DNA of 44,652 nt, taken from positions 1-44,652 of the forward strand of contig CAYRVF010000023.1 of the NCBI GenBank assembly GCA_964427535.1. Reading direction: 5' to 3'. Shown here in pieces: positions 26,834 to 35,274 of this stretch. Positions within the stretch are counted from its first letter, which is position 1; each line of letters starts with the position of its first letter. The position numbers and the translations under genes are program-made. Under the pieces are notes generated by a model, which was not told the origin of the DNA, made no database searches, and was given only the letters and a program-made list of their open reading frames with translations. Origin of the DNA: CAYRVF01 sp964427535 (GTDB lineage Bacteria; Chloroflexota; Ktedonobacteria; Ktedonobacterales; JADMIN01).

Positions 26834-28123
26834 TCATGACCGCACGGTCGAGGCCACTGGATCGACGTTATGGTCATGCGGTGCGGGCTGCTCGCGAACC
26901 CTACGCAGCGGCGAGAGCAGCAGCACGACGAACGCGAAGGCGAACCCGCCGGCTGCGACGCCCAGCGCCGCGCGCAGGCCAAACGACTGCCCCAGCGCGC
27001 CCCCTACGATCGCGCCGAACGGCTGTGCCCCCCAGATGACGAAGCGCCCGCTGGCGCTGACACGTCCTTGCAGGCGGTCAGGCGTGACTGACTGGCGCAT
27101 GCTCACGACGTTGATGTTGTAGAACGCGTCGCCCGCCGCCCCAACCGCGATGCCGCCCGTGAGAATGGGGACCGTCGCGGAACCCGCCAGACCGGCGAGC
27201 GGCCACACGGCGACTCCAGTAGCGGTGAGCGACAGCCCCAGCAGAGTCGCAGGCCCTACGCCCAGCCGCGCGGTCACCCGGCCCGCGACGATCGCCCCGA
27301 GCAATCCGCCGACGCTGCCGACCACAAACATGCCGCCGATGAAGGCGGGGCTGAGGTCAAGCTGTGTGGTCGCGTAGAGCACGGCCAGCGAGTTGAGGAT
27401 AGCCGCGAAGAAGTTGCACAGCCCTGAGCTCATCAGCACTGAGCGCAGTAGCGGGTGTGAGAATGTGACACGCAACCCCTCGCCGATCTCGCGCCACAGG
27501 TGCTGTTTGCCGGGTGCTTGCGCGACCAGACGCGGCTCGTGCACGCGGATGACGGCAAGCGAGAGCACCGAGACCAGGAAGGAGCAGGCGTCGGCGAGCA
27601 TGGCTAACGGCGCGGTGAGTACCTGGACGAGAATGCCGCCAAGCCCCGGCCCGGCGATCTGCGCGAAGAGACGGCTGGCTTCGAGTTTGCCATTGGCGTC
27701 GAGGAGCTCTGAGCGCCCCACCAGCGCCGGGATGAACGCGAGATATGCGATCTCGAAGACGACTGTGAGCGTGCCGACGAGAAACGCCGTGCCGTAGAGA
27801 TACCCCATGCTCAGCGTGCCAAGCACCGCCATCAGCGGAATCGCGCCGAGCAGCACGGCACGACCCAGATCGGCCGCGATCAGCAGCGGACGGCGGCGCG
27901 TGCGATCGACGTACACACCGGCGAACAGCCCGAACAGCAGCGCGGGCAGATATTGCACCGCGCGCAGCACGCCCATCTGAAAGGCGCTCGCCTTCAGGAC
28001 GAGGATGGCGGTGAGGGGCAGCGCCAGCGTCGTGACCTCCGAACCGACGAGTGAGATAGTCTGCCCTGCCCAGAGGGCGAGGAAAGCGCGCGAGCGCCAG
28101 AGTGCCGACGGCCGAAGTCGCAT
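26834..28123 (-). CDS. MFS transporter (EntS/MFS_3-like exporter)
   Basis: A 429-residue integral membrane protein with about twelve hydrophobic segments. It starts with WRSRAFLALWAGQTISLVGSEVTTLALP, typical of the MFS_3 group that includes the enterobactin exporter EntS, and has the loop 2-3 signature GVYVDRTRRRPLLIAADLGRA. Mid-protein QHLWREIGEGLRVTFSHPLLRSVL marks the central cytoplasmic loop. Such proteins export small molecules by proton antiport; the substrate is unknown. Its stop region at 26834 follows closely upstream of the small gene ending at 26460, on the same strand. Confidence 0.9.
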   Translation of the reverse strand: MRLRPSALWRSRAFLALWAGQTISLVGSEVTTLALPLTAILVLKASAFQMGVLRAVQYLPALLFGLFAGVYVDRTRRRPLLIAADLGRAVLLGAIPLMAVLGTLSMGYLYGTAFLVGTLTVVFEIAYLAFIPALVGRSELLDANGKLEASRLFAQIAGPGLGGILVQVLTAPLAMLADACSFLVSVLSLAVIRVHEPRLVAQAPGKQHLWREIGEGLRVTFSHPLLRSVLMSSGLCNFFAAILNSLAVLYATTQLDLSPAFIGGMFVVGSVGGLLGAIVAGRVTARLGVGPATLLGLSLTATGVAVWPLAGLAGSATVPILTGGIAVGAAGDAFYNINVVSMRQSVTPDRLQGRVSASGRFVIWGAQPFGAIVGGALGQSFGLRAALGVAAGGFAFAFVVLLLSPLRRVREQPAPHDHNVDPVASTVRS

Positions 28124-28229
28124 ACGAACCTACCAGTCAGATGGGACGGCGCACGCCGTCCTCCGAACACGAGCCAGGAGCACAGATTCCCCCACGGAGA
28201 ACCGCGAAGGATGGCTGATCGGAGATGGC

Positions 28230-29399
28230 CTAGCGAGAGGTTGCGAGCACCTCGAAGGCATCGCGCGCGACGACCACGTCGAGCCGTGCGGCCCCGCTCA
28301 TGCTCTCGTATCCCAGCACGAGTGCGTTGCGGCCCTGTGCCTCCACCTCACGTGGCGGCAGCGTGCGGATGCGCGAGTGCTCACGCCAAAAACGCTGGCT
28401 CTCTGGCAAGCCCAGCGCGAGGAAGTCGAACGACGAGTAATTGTCGGGATACTCACAGCGCGCGCACAGCACGGAGAATGGGCGGATGCCGCGCTGGTCG
28501 GGCACATCAGGCGTTGGCTGTTCCATCATTCGCAGTGGGGCGGGCCGACCGCAGTGGAGACACGGCGCGCTCCCCGTCTCGAGCGCAGGTGTGTAGTAGG
28601 TGGTCGCCCAGCGCAGCACCCGCGTGAAGGCAGGCTTGAAGCCGCTGACACCTTCGAAAAGCCCAGAATAACTGATATGGTGGCAGACATGCGTATCGGG
28701 CGATACGTAGCAATGCGGACAACGCAGTCGCAGCTCGCCCACACGCGGATCGAAGTGCCCCTGTATTCGGCTGCGTCCGCACCAGGGACACCACATGCGT
28801 GTCTCCTGCCAGCCATCATCGGCGAGGGGAAAGTTTCCGACGTGGTCGACCCCGTCGCCGAGCGCCGCGCGCAATGCGGCTTTGCCCCGGTGCAGACGCA
28901 CGCCCACGGCGCTCTTGCTCAGCCCCAGCCGCGCGGCGACCTCAGCTTGCGGCAGATCGTCGACGCAGCGTGCGACAAGCACTGCCCGCGTCTCGGGTGG
29001 CACTCCCGCCAGCGCGCGGTCGAGCGCATGTGCTAGATCTGCCCGCTCTAGCTCGTCTACGGGGTCGCCCCCAGCATCGCCTCCGATTCCACTCAGCGCG
29101 TCCGCGTCGTCCTCCGGCAGCGGAATGCGCGGAAGATATGTTTGCTCGCGGCGGTGCTGTCGCATCCAGCGCAGGCAGACGTTGCGCGCGATGGCGGTGA
29201 GCCAGTGCGAGACGCCCGAAGCGTCTGTCAGCCTGTCCACAGCGCGCCACGCCTCATAGAGCGTCTCCTGGGCGAGGTCCTCAGCCACAGTGGCGTCGCC
29301 GGTGAATCGCGCGCAGAACCGTACGAGCCGCGCCCGCTCAGACTCCAAAGCCGAGACGAGCGCGTTCTCGTGGGGTGGGTACAGCGCTGCGGGTGCCAT
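28230..29399 (-). CDS. ECF-type sigma factor with cysteine-rich C-terminal domain
   Basis: About 389 residues. The N-terminal 180 are a group 4 (ECF) sigma factor: region 2 with GDATVAEDLAQETLYEAWRA and SHWLTAIARNVCLRW, a linker, and region 4 with PPETRAVLVARCVDDLPQAEVAARLGLSKSAVGVRLHRGKAAL. The remaining 200 residues carry four CxxC pairs: CPWC (204-207), CPHC (227-230), CLHC (280-283) and CARC (312-315), consistent with two zinc ribbons in a larger domain. No separate anti-sigma factor gene is adjacent, so this domain could be the sensor or regulator. The ATG at 29399 has GAAAGAG upstream; an earlier start at 29450 is less likely. Confidence 0.88.
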   Translation of the reverse strand: MAPAALYPPHENALVSALESERARLVRFCARFTGDATVAEDLAQETLYEAWRAVDRLTDASGVSHWLTAIARNVCLRWMRQHRREQTYLPRIPLPEDDADALSGIGGDAGGDPVDELERADLAHALDRALAGVPPETRAVLVARCVDDLPQAEVAARLGLSKSAVGVRLHRGKAALRAALGDGVDHVGNFPLADDGWQETRMWCPWCGRSRIQGHFDPRVGELRLRCPHCYVSPDTHVCHHISYSGLFEGVSGFKPAFTRVLRWATTYYTPALETGSAPCLHCGRPAPLRMMEQPTPDVPDQRGIRPFSVLCARCEYPDNYSSFDFLALGLPESQRFWREHSRIRTLPPREVEAQGRNALVLGYESMSGAARLDVVVARDAFEVLATSR

Positions 29400-29647
29400 G
29401 CCATACTCTTTCTTCGTGGAGCCTGTGCGCGAGGCTGGTGCGACGTTCATACTATACAATCGCGAATATGTGGCAATGCATTACACCGTTTTTTCGCACG
29501 GCGTATGCGCGAGGTATGGCCGCCTGTACTGCCTACTAGCGTGGCGGCTCAGCTTCTGATACTCTAAGAGGCGCACGCGGAGGACAATGCCGCGCATGTC
29601 AACCAGGCGGCTGTGTGGTGAATGACGTAGGCGAGAAGGAGCGGACT

Positions 29648-30019
29648 ATGGCGGAATCGGGGCAGACACCACGGATCACGCCACAGGAGCGCGAGGCATT
29701 TTTGCGCGGTTGGCGCGCGGCGATGGATGAGGTGCTATCGGTGCTGGCGACCGAGGCACGCGAGTGGGCGGCTGAAGAGGCCGACGCGGCCGCCTCGGGC
29801 GAGTATAAGCTGCCGGGCAGCTTCGCGCTCGAAGAGGTACGCGGCAGCTTTCGCGGTCGCCACGAGCTGCTGGCGTGGATCACGCAGATCGGCCCGGCGG
29901 CATCGAACGCCAACAATCCGCAACTGATGTCTGCTCTAGAAGCGCTCGTTGAGGGCACCGTCACCGACGAACAGCGCGCCTCCCTCGGCCTCGCCCGCCT
30001 GGACGACGGCCAGGAGTAG
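29648..30019 (+). CDS. Hypothetical small acidic helical protein
   Basis: I do not recognise the family. The 123-residue protein starts at the ATG at 29648 behind GAGAAGGAG. It is rich in Glu and Ala and mostly helical: FLRGWRAAMDEVLSVLATEAREWAAEE, then a loop with LPGSFALEEVRGSFRGR and a last helical part. No membrane segment, signal peptide or cysteine. Codon use resembles its neighbours. It is divergent from the sigma-factor gene and convergent with the antiporter gene. Confidence 0.7.
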   Translation: MAESGQTPRITPQEREAFLRGWRAAMDEVLSVLATEAREWAAEEADAAASGEYKLPGSFALEEVRGSFRGRHELLAWITQIGPAASNANNPQLMSALEALVEGTVTDEQRASLGLARLDDGQE

Positions 30020-30054
30020 GGGAACCTCACGCCAGGGGTTCGCGGTGAGGCCCC
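30019..30054. terminator. Hairpin between convergent genes
   Basis: GGGG plus CCTCAC (30019-30030) pair with GTGAGG plus CCCC (30045-30054) across a 14-nt loop. It starts at the stop codon of the plus-strand gene and ends 17 bp before the antiporter stop, so it may stop both transcripts. Confidence 0.45.
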
Positions 30055-30070
30055 CACAGCCGTCAGACGG

Positions 30071-31573
30071 TCATAGTGGCGGCAGCAGCACGGCAACGAC
30101 TGCGAGCAGCAGCCAGAGCGCGCAGAGCTGCACACCTTCGAGCAGCGTCGATTCGCCGTCGCGACTGAGCAGCATAAAGGCGAAGGTGGCGGCGCCGAAC
30201 ATGATGACCGTCAGCGGACTGAAGAGCAGGTCGAAGGTGTGGCCGGTGACGGCGCCTAGCAGCACGAGCACCGGCACGACCAGCAGAATCATCTGAATCG
30301 AGGCGCCCGCCGTCACCGCCATCGTGATCTCCATGCGGTTACGGCGCGCCATGCCCACCGACCCATACAGCTCGACGACGCCCGCGAGCACCGGGATGAC
30401 CGCCAGGCCAAGGAAGAACTCGTAGTGCGCGAGGGTCGGGTTGCTCTTGAGCACGGCCTCCACGGACTTGGCGAAGCTCTCCGACATGACCGCGACGCCC
30501 GCCGTGGCAATCGAGAGGATTCCGAACGCCAGTAGGCCGCGCAGGACGCGGTGCCCCGCCAGGAAGCCGTGCTCCTCGCCTTCACCGCCTTCACCGCCTT
30601 CACCGCCTTCACCGCCTGCGCGGCTGCGCGCCTCCTCACGGGCACGGCGTTTCTCTTGCAGGAGTAGTGCCCGCGCGTGCAGCCGCACCTGCTCCTCCGC
30701 AGGCGCGTGCTCGCGCTCGGCCACGGCGATAGCGGTCGCGGTGCGTTGCTCCTGGAGGGATGCGGAGAGGCGTGCTTTCGCGCGCTCGCGCTCCTCGACG
30801 AACAGGGCTTGCGTGTCGGGCGGCGTCGGCGGCAGTGGTGGCGTCGTGTCGTTCAGAATCGCGCGGGCGAGTCGTCGCTGGAGGACCTGCTGCCTGCGCT
30901 CGGCCCGCCTCTGAGCCGCCCGCTCGACGAGGTTGTAGCCCTCGCGGAAGTGGAAGACGACGAAGCCGATATACGCCAGATAGCTGATCAGCAGAACCGC
31001 CGACAGCGCCTCGCTCAGCGACAGCATGTGCGGGCTGCCGAAAAGCGAGATGGTGAAGCCGATGCGCTCTTCTTTCGCCCCGAAGACGTAGTGCGCGAGC
31101 GTCGGCAGGCTCAGGCCCGTCACGGCCAGCGCGAAGATGGTGGAATATTCACTCGCGTTCTCGGCATTGAACTTCATGCGGCCGTTGCGCAGGCAGCCCG
31201 CCAACGTGGCGACGCCGAGAAAGAGCAGCGAGTTGCGCACGATGACGCCCGCAATCGAGCCGAGCACCACCTCTGAGCCGGTCGCGCCGGGCAGGGTGAG
31301 CAGCACCGAGACGGCGATGGCCAGCTCGGCGATGTTGCTCGCCGTGGTGTGCAACAGACCGCCGAGAAACGGCCCGAGCAGCTCGGCCAGCTCTTCGACC
31401 GCGCTCTCCAGAAATCCGGCCAGCGGGATGAGGCTGAGGGCGCTCAGCAGCAGAGTCAGGAAGCCCGCTGCCGCGCCGACGTGTTCGGCCAGGCCGAAGC
31501 GCTCGCCCAGCAGCACGATGGGGATGCCGAGCAGAAATACGTTGACCTTGCGTACCCAGACCGATTTTTCCAC
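30071..31573 (-). CDS. CaCA-family cation/proton antiporter with long charged loop
   Basis: A 500-residue membrane protein with about ten to eleven helices in two halves. The first alpha-repeat region reads GGLLHTTASNIAELAIAVSVLL and the second FFLGLAVIPVLAGVVELYGSVGMARRNRMEITMAV, matching the conserved Asn/Glu-containing transport motifs of Ca2+/H+ (Cax/ChaA-like) exchangers. Between the halves is an unusual cytoplasmic loop of roughly 130 residues, Arg/Glu/Ala-rich and coiled-coil-like, ending in a GGEGGEGGEGGEGEE stretch encoded by a 9-bp tandem repeat at about 30586-30620. Typical relatives are 350-430 residues. The GTG start has AGAGGGG upstream. Ca2+ export is the best guess. Confidence 0.85.
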   Translation of the reverse strand: MEKSVWVRKVNVFLLGIPIVLLGERFGLAEHVGAAAGFLTLLLSALSLIPLAGFLESAVEELAELLGPFLGGLLHTTASNIAELAIAVSVLLTLPGATGSEVVLGSIAGVIVRNSLLFLGVATLAGCLRNGRMKFNAENASEYSTIFALAVTGLSLPTLAHYVFGAKEERIGFTISLFGSPHMLSLSEALSAVLLISYLAYIGFVVFHFREGYNLVERAAQRRAERRQQVLQRRLARAILNDTTPPLPPTPPDTQALFVEERERAKARLSASLQEQRTATAIAVAEREHAPAEEQVRLHARALLLQEKRRAREEARSRAGGEGGEGGEGGEGEEHGFLAGHRVLRGLLAFGILSIATAGVAVMSESFAKSVEAVLKSNPTLAHYEFFLGLAVIPVLAGVVELYGSVGMARRNRMEITMAVTAGASIQMILLVVPVLVLLGAVTGHTFDLLFSPLTVIMFGAATFAFMLLSRDGESTLLEGVQLCALWLLLAVVAVLLPPL

Positions 31574-31654
31574 CTCGACCCCTCTTCCCGCCTCGAACGC
31601 ATCCGCCTCCCGATGGCTCTTGAAGTCTGTGCGGTCCTCTAGTGACGCTCGCCT

Positions 31655-32620
31655 CTAGCGTATGCGAATCCGCGAGGCAGAGGCCGACGAGAGCGGCACC
31701 TCACCCAGCTCGCGCCGCGCCGCCTCGGCGACCTCCTCAGATGTGTGCTGGGCTAGTACGCGCAGCGCCTCGGCACGCGCGTCGTTCGTGGCGACCCGCA
31801 TGCGCTCGCGGACCTCCGCCGCGTCTCCATCGAGCGGCACTCTGCGCTCGGCGGTCGCCTCCGCCAGCACGGTCTCGCCATCCAGCGCCATCTTGCGGAC
31901 GACGATGCGCTGCACGTAGCGCCGGTGGATCTCGGGCCACGCGAACAGTCCCGGCTGCACTGCCTCGGGCTCGCTGCCGTCCGCCGGGCCAACGTGCGCG
32001 CTATCCCGCTTCGACGCATCGACGGCATAGCTGAGCACCGGCATACTGGCCAGGGCGAGGTCCTCGGCGGAGGGCGGCAGCAGCGGTGACTGCGCGAATA
32101 CGCTTGCGGGCGTCTGCGCGTGCGCGGTGGCGTCGGTTGTCGGCAGCGGCGATGTCTCGCTCTGAGGACTCGCCTCCGTTCCCACGGGCGCGACATCCGT
32201 CTGCCCGAGCGCGTGCAGCAGGGTCCGCGCGAGCTCGGCGTTATACTCGCGGACATGCTCGACGATGTGTGGCAGCTCGATCAGCGCGAGTACGGCGGGA
32301 ACGAGGGTCCAGCAGAAGAGCAGCCGCCGGAGACCGGCCTCGCGTCCCTCCAGATAGAAGGTCTGCGCGCCGAATGCCCCCAGCAACAGGCACAGGAGGA
32401 AGGCAGTCGTGGGACGTCTCCGGTGGCGGCCATACTCCGTCTCGAAGAAGATCTCTTGGGCGCAGGAGAGCGTCACCGTCATGCGTGCCAGCGACTCGAC
32501 CTCACTCCGCTCTAGCTGCTGTAATTCCGCTGTTCTCACGCTGCCGCTCTCCCGGTCTGTGTCGCGTTGCTGCTCGCGCTGCCACGTACGGTTCGAGTTG
32601 CCCGCATGGATGGGCCTCAC
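31655..32620 (-). CDS. TM2-like domain membrane protein of unknown function
   Basis: Up to 321 residues. RHRRRPTTAFLLCLLLGAFGAQTFYLEGREAGLRRLLF, then a second hydrophobic segment, is a TM2-like unit: two membrane helices joined by a Gly-x-Phe-Gly turn. The region after it is a Pro/Thr/Ser-rich linker and a charged helical C-terminal part ending in RRELGEVPLSSASASRIRIR. The start is not settled: GTG at 32620 lacks a strong ribosome site, and ATG at 32482 begins nearer to the TM2 unit. Function unknown. It sits downstream of the antiporter start, divergent from R2lox. Confidence 0.65.
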   Translation of the reverse strand: MRPIHAGNSNRTWQREQQRDTDRESGSVRTAELQQLERSEVESLARMTVTLSCAQEIFFETEYGRHRRRPTTAFLLCLLLGAFGAQTFYLEGREAGLRRLLFCWTLVPAVLALIELPHIVEHVREYNAELARTLLHALGQTDVAPVGTEASPQSETSPLPTTDATAHAQTPASVFAQSPLLPPSAEDLALASMPVLSYAVDASKRDSAHVGPADGSEPEAVQPGLFAWPEIHRRYVQRIVVRKMALDGETVLAEATAERRVPLDGDAAEVRERMRVATNDARAEALRVLAQHTSEEVAEAARRELGEVPLSSASASRIRIR

Positions 32621-32902
32621 CGTGTGCTCGCATTCTCAACCATTGTACCTGGACGCGCAACTGTGCGGCGAATAACGGAGCATGGGTCCTGAGACAAGTG
32701 GGCGTGCCGTGGGCGCATATGCGTATGATCGGGTATGCCGCGCGTCTGGAGTCCTCAGGCGATGAAGCCCGCCACCTTGGGCGGGGATGTCGCGATGTTG
32801 TCCGCTGGCAACAGGGTGCCGTGCGAGCTGCCTATGGTAGACTTCCGCCAGAGTCGGCAGCCGCGACGAGAGCGAGCGAGCGAGGAGCACAAGGAGCCAC
32901 TG

Positions 32903-33817
32903 ATGAGCACGAGCACCGAAGCACGCGTTTTCTCGACGACGAGCACGCAGGGGCTGCGGCAGGATCTCCCCCCGATGCGTCTCTGGCAGAAGGCCAAGCG
33001 GCTCGGCGTCTGGAATCCACTGGATATCGACTTCTCGCAGGATATCGTGGACTGGCAGGCGCTGACGGAGGCGCGGCGTGACGCGCTGACAAGGCTCTCC
33101 AGCCTGTTTCTGGCCGGAGAAGAATCCGTCACGCTCGATCTGCTGCCGCTCATCATGGTGATCGCGAAGGAAGGGCGCATCGAAGAGGAGATGTTCCTCA
33201 CAGCGTTCCTCTGGGAGGAGGCAAAGCACACCGAGGGCTTCCGCCGCTTCTTCGACGTCGTCGCCGGCGACCACAGTGACTTGAGCCGCTTCCACGGGGA
33301 GAACTACCGCAAGATCTTCTATGACGAGCTGCCGTCCGCGATGAACCGGTTGCTGACCGATCCCTCGCCAGAGGCCCAGGTGCGCGCCTCCGTGACGTAC
33401 AACATGATCGTCGAGGGCGTGCTGGCCGAGACGGGCTACTACAACTACTACCGCTCGCTCAACGAGAACAACATTATGCCCGGCATGCAGCAGTTCGTCG
33501 CCAACCTCAAGCGTGACGAGTCGCGGCACATCGCTTTCGCCGTGTATCTGCTCTCGCGCCTGATGGCCGAGCATGGCGACTCCGTCTGGGACGCCTTCGA
33601 GCAGCGCATGAACGAGCTGCTCCCGTACGCGATTGGGCTGGTCAACGAGGGCTATGAGGAAGTGCCCGAGTCGCCGTTCGGCATTGCCCAAGATGAGGTC
33701 GTCCAGTACGCGACCACGCAGTTCCAGAAGCGGTTCGAGCGCATCGCCCGCGCCCGCGGCCAGACGCTGGACGAGATCAACCGCATCGCTAACACGATCG
33801 ACGAAGAGCAGGCGTAG
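32903..33817 (+). CDS. R2-like ligand-binding oxidase (R2lox)
   Basis: A 304-residue ferritin-fold protein with a Mn/Fe cofactor, relative of ribonucleotide reductase R2. All six metal ligands are present: Glu73 (GEESVT), Glu106 and His109 (WEEAKH), Glu171 (VEGVLAETGYY), Glu206 and His209 (DESRH). Val76 and Tyr166 correspond to the valine-tyrosine pair that forms the family's ether cross-link. The radical tyrosine setting and C-terminal tail of true R2 are missing, so it does not serve deoxynucleotide synthesis; family members bind a long-chain fatty acid. No NrdA gene is nearby. AAGGAGCCACTG precedes the ATG at 32903; the frame is open to 32735. Physiological substrate unknown. Confidence 0.94.
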   Translation: MSTSTEARVFSTTSTQGLRQDLPPMRLWQKAKRLGVWNPLDIDFSQDIVDWQALTEARRDALTRLSSLFLAGEESVTLDLLPLIMVIAKEGRIEEEMFLTAFLWEEAKHTEGFRRFFDVVAGDHSDLSRFHGENYRKIFYDELPSAMNRLLTDPSPEAQVRASVTYNMIVEGVLAETGYYNYYRSLNENNIMPGMQQFVANLKRDESRHIAFAVYLLSRLMAEHGDSVWDAFEQRMNELLPYAIGLVNEGYEEVPESPFGIAQDEVVQYATTQFQKRFERIARARGQTLDEINRIANTIDEEQA

Positions 33818-33866
33818 CCCCCACCCACTGACCCCCTCCCCTGGCTGACGCCGAGAGAGGGGGAAA
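33818..33866 (+). repeat. Variant C-rich repeat, copy D1
   Basis: It starts two bases after the R2lox stop. ACCCCCTCCCCTGGCTGACG and then GAGAGAGGGGG form a hairpin (33832-33838 with 33857-33863). It faces D2 in inverted orientation. Confidence 0.6.
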
Positions 33867-33900
33867 TCGCGTGCGCTTCGCGCCGCGGAGCATGTGTGTC

Positions 33901-33958
33901 TGGCCCCTCTCTCCCACCGCCAGATGGGGGAGAGTCTGGAAGAGGGGGCCGCACCCTA
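33901..33958 (-). repeat. Variant C-rich repeat, copy D2
   Basis: On the minus strand it reads GCGGCCCCCTCTTCCAGACT, CTCCCCCATCTGGCGG, GGGAGAGAGGGGCCAG. It is a diverged member inverted relative to D1, with 34 bp between, and lies 7 bp from the yvcK stop. Confidence 0.55.
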
Positions 33959-33965
33959 GCCATGG

Positions 33966-35087
33966 CTAGTCGTACGCGGAGACGGCGGTCGGAGGGGCGA
34001 AGATGCCGCGCACGAGCCGGTCGGCGTCGTGGCGGACGAGGTGGTCCTGGTTGAAGGCGAGGAACTGGTCGACGACCACATCCGGGACGAGGCTTTGGAC
34101 CTCCTCGATATCCGCCTGCACGGGATGTTGTTCTTTGGCGGCGTAGATGCCGAGCAGGTGCTCGGGGAACGACCCGTCGTGCAAAATGACTCGGTCCACC
34201 CGATCGCCGAGATACTGGTGGATCTCGCGGATGAAGTTCGAGGCGCGGAATCCGTCAGTCTCGCCGTGTTTCGTCATCAGGTTGCATATGTAAATCGACT
34301 GCGCCTCAGACGCGCGAATGGCCTCCGCCACGCCAGTGACGAGCAGGTTCGGCAGAATGCTGGTGTAGAGGTCGCCGGGGCCGAGCACGATCACGTCCGC
34401 GCGCCGGATGGCCCGGATGGCCTCTTTGCATGGCGGCGTCTCGGCGTTGAGATACACGCGCTTGATGGGCGAGAGCGGGCCGAGGTCGTGCTCGCCACGT
34501 GTGTCGATGTCGGTCTCACCGCAGATCGTCTCGCCGTTCTCCAACTCGGCGCAGAGTGTGGAGTGCGAGAGCGTTACCGGTAGCACGTTGCCTGCCGTAT
34601 CGAGCAGCTCCTGCGCGTCCTCGATGGCCCACAGCAGGTTGCCCTCGTCGATGTCCGTCAGGGCGGAGATGATGAGGTTGCCCAGGCTGTGTCCGCTGAC
34701 GCCCGCCGCCTCGGCGACCTTTTGTGCGCGTGAGGCCGAGGCGTTCGGGTCGTCCGCCAGTTTCGTAGAGCCTCCCTTGGGCATGCCCTTGCGGAAGCGA
34801 TAGTTGAAGACATCGCGCCACAGCGCGCCCTTGCGCGAGAGGGCGACCAGCGCCTGACGCAAGTCGCCGAGAGGGAGCTGGCCGAACTCGTCCATCAGGC
34901 GGCGCGAGCTGCCGCCACTATCAGACATGGTGCAGATGGCTGTGATCGAGCAGGGATAATGCTTGAGGCTGGAGAGTACTGCGAATGGCCCGGTGCCGCC
35001 CCCGATGGTGACGACCCGCTTGCCCGTCAGTTCTGGCAGCGCCCGCCGTGTCCGCTCGTCGCCAGCATACGCTCGCTGTCGCTGCAT
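33966..35087 (-). CDS. yvcK: YvcK family gluconeogenesis/cell-shape factor (CofD-like)
   Basis: About 373 residues. The nucleotide-sugar binding entry VVTIGGGTGPFAVLSSLK is followed by TMSDSGGSSRRLMDEFGQLPLGDLRQALVALS, GHSLGNLIISAL and VLGPGDLYTSILPNLLV, all hallmark YvcK motifs. In Bacillus the protein binds UDP-N-acetylglucosamine and sets carbon flow into cell-wall synthesis on gluconeogenic media. The ATG at 35087 stands behind GGAGGAGGGGGAG; the longer frame from 35156 is less likely. The usual partners whiA and rapZ are absent here. It follows pheT on the same strand, but a 13-bp hairpin separates them. Confidence 0.93.
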   Translation of the reverse strand: MQRQRAYAGDERTRRALPELTGKRVVTIGGGTGPFAVLSSLKHYPCSITAICTMSDSGGSSRRLMDEFGQLPLGDLRQALVALSRKGALWRDVFNYRFRKGMPKGGSTKLADDPNASASRAQKVAEAAGVSGHSLGNLIISALTDIDEGNLLWAIEDAQELLDTAGNVLPVTLSHSTLCAELENGETICGETDIDTRGEHDLGPLSPIKRVYLNAETPPCKEAIRAIRRADVIVLGPGDLYTSILPNLLVTGVAEAIRASEAQSIYICNLMTKHGETDGFRASNFIREIHQYLGDRVDRVILHDGSFPEHLLGIYAAKEQHPVQADIEEVQSLVPDVVVDQFLAFNQDHLVRHDADRLVRGIFAPPTAVSAYD

Positions 35088-35213
35088 CTCCCCCTCCTCC
35101 TTCATCGACGACCGTCCTTCGTGTTCGCGCAGACGTTGTGCCAGCGAGAGCGACATCCTCGCGCTCCACGTGGCGTCCGCTCTCGCTGGATGCGCTCGCG
35201 TCCCGTTGCGAAC

Positions 35214-35258
35214 ACGTCCGCACAGCGCGCGCCGTTTGTGTCGCGGCTGTGCGGACGT
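35214..35258 (-). terminator. 13-bp perfect stem between pheT and yvcK
   Basis: ACGTCCGCACAGC (35214-35226) pairs with GCTGTGCGGACGT (35246-35258) around 19 nt, starting 17 bp past the pheT stop. No T-run. It probably ends or trims the pheS operon transcript, leaving yvcK with its own promoter in 35088-35210. Confidence 0.5.
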
Positions 35259-35274
35259 GCGTTCGTGGGGCTGG

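Noticed and set aside
32903..33817. Ribonucleotide reductase beta subunit (NrdB).
   Set aside because: The Val/Tyr cross-link pair and length fit R2lox, and no reductase alpha subunit gene is present.
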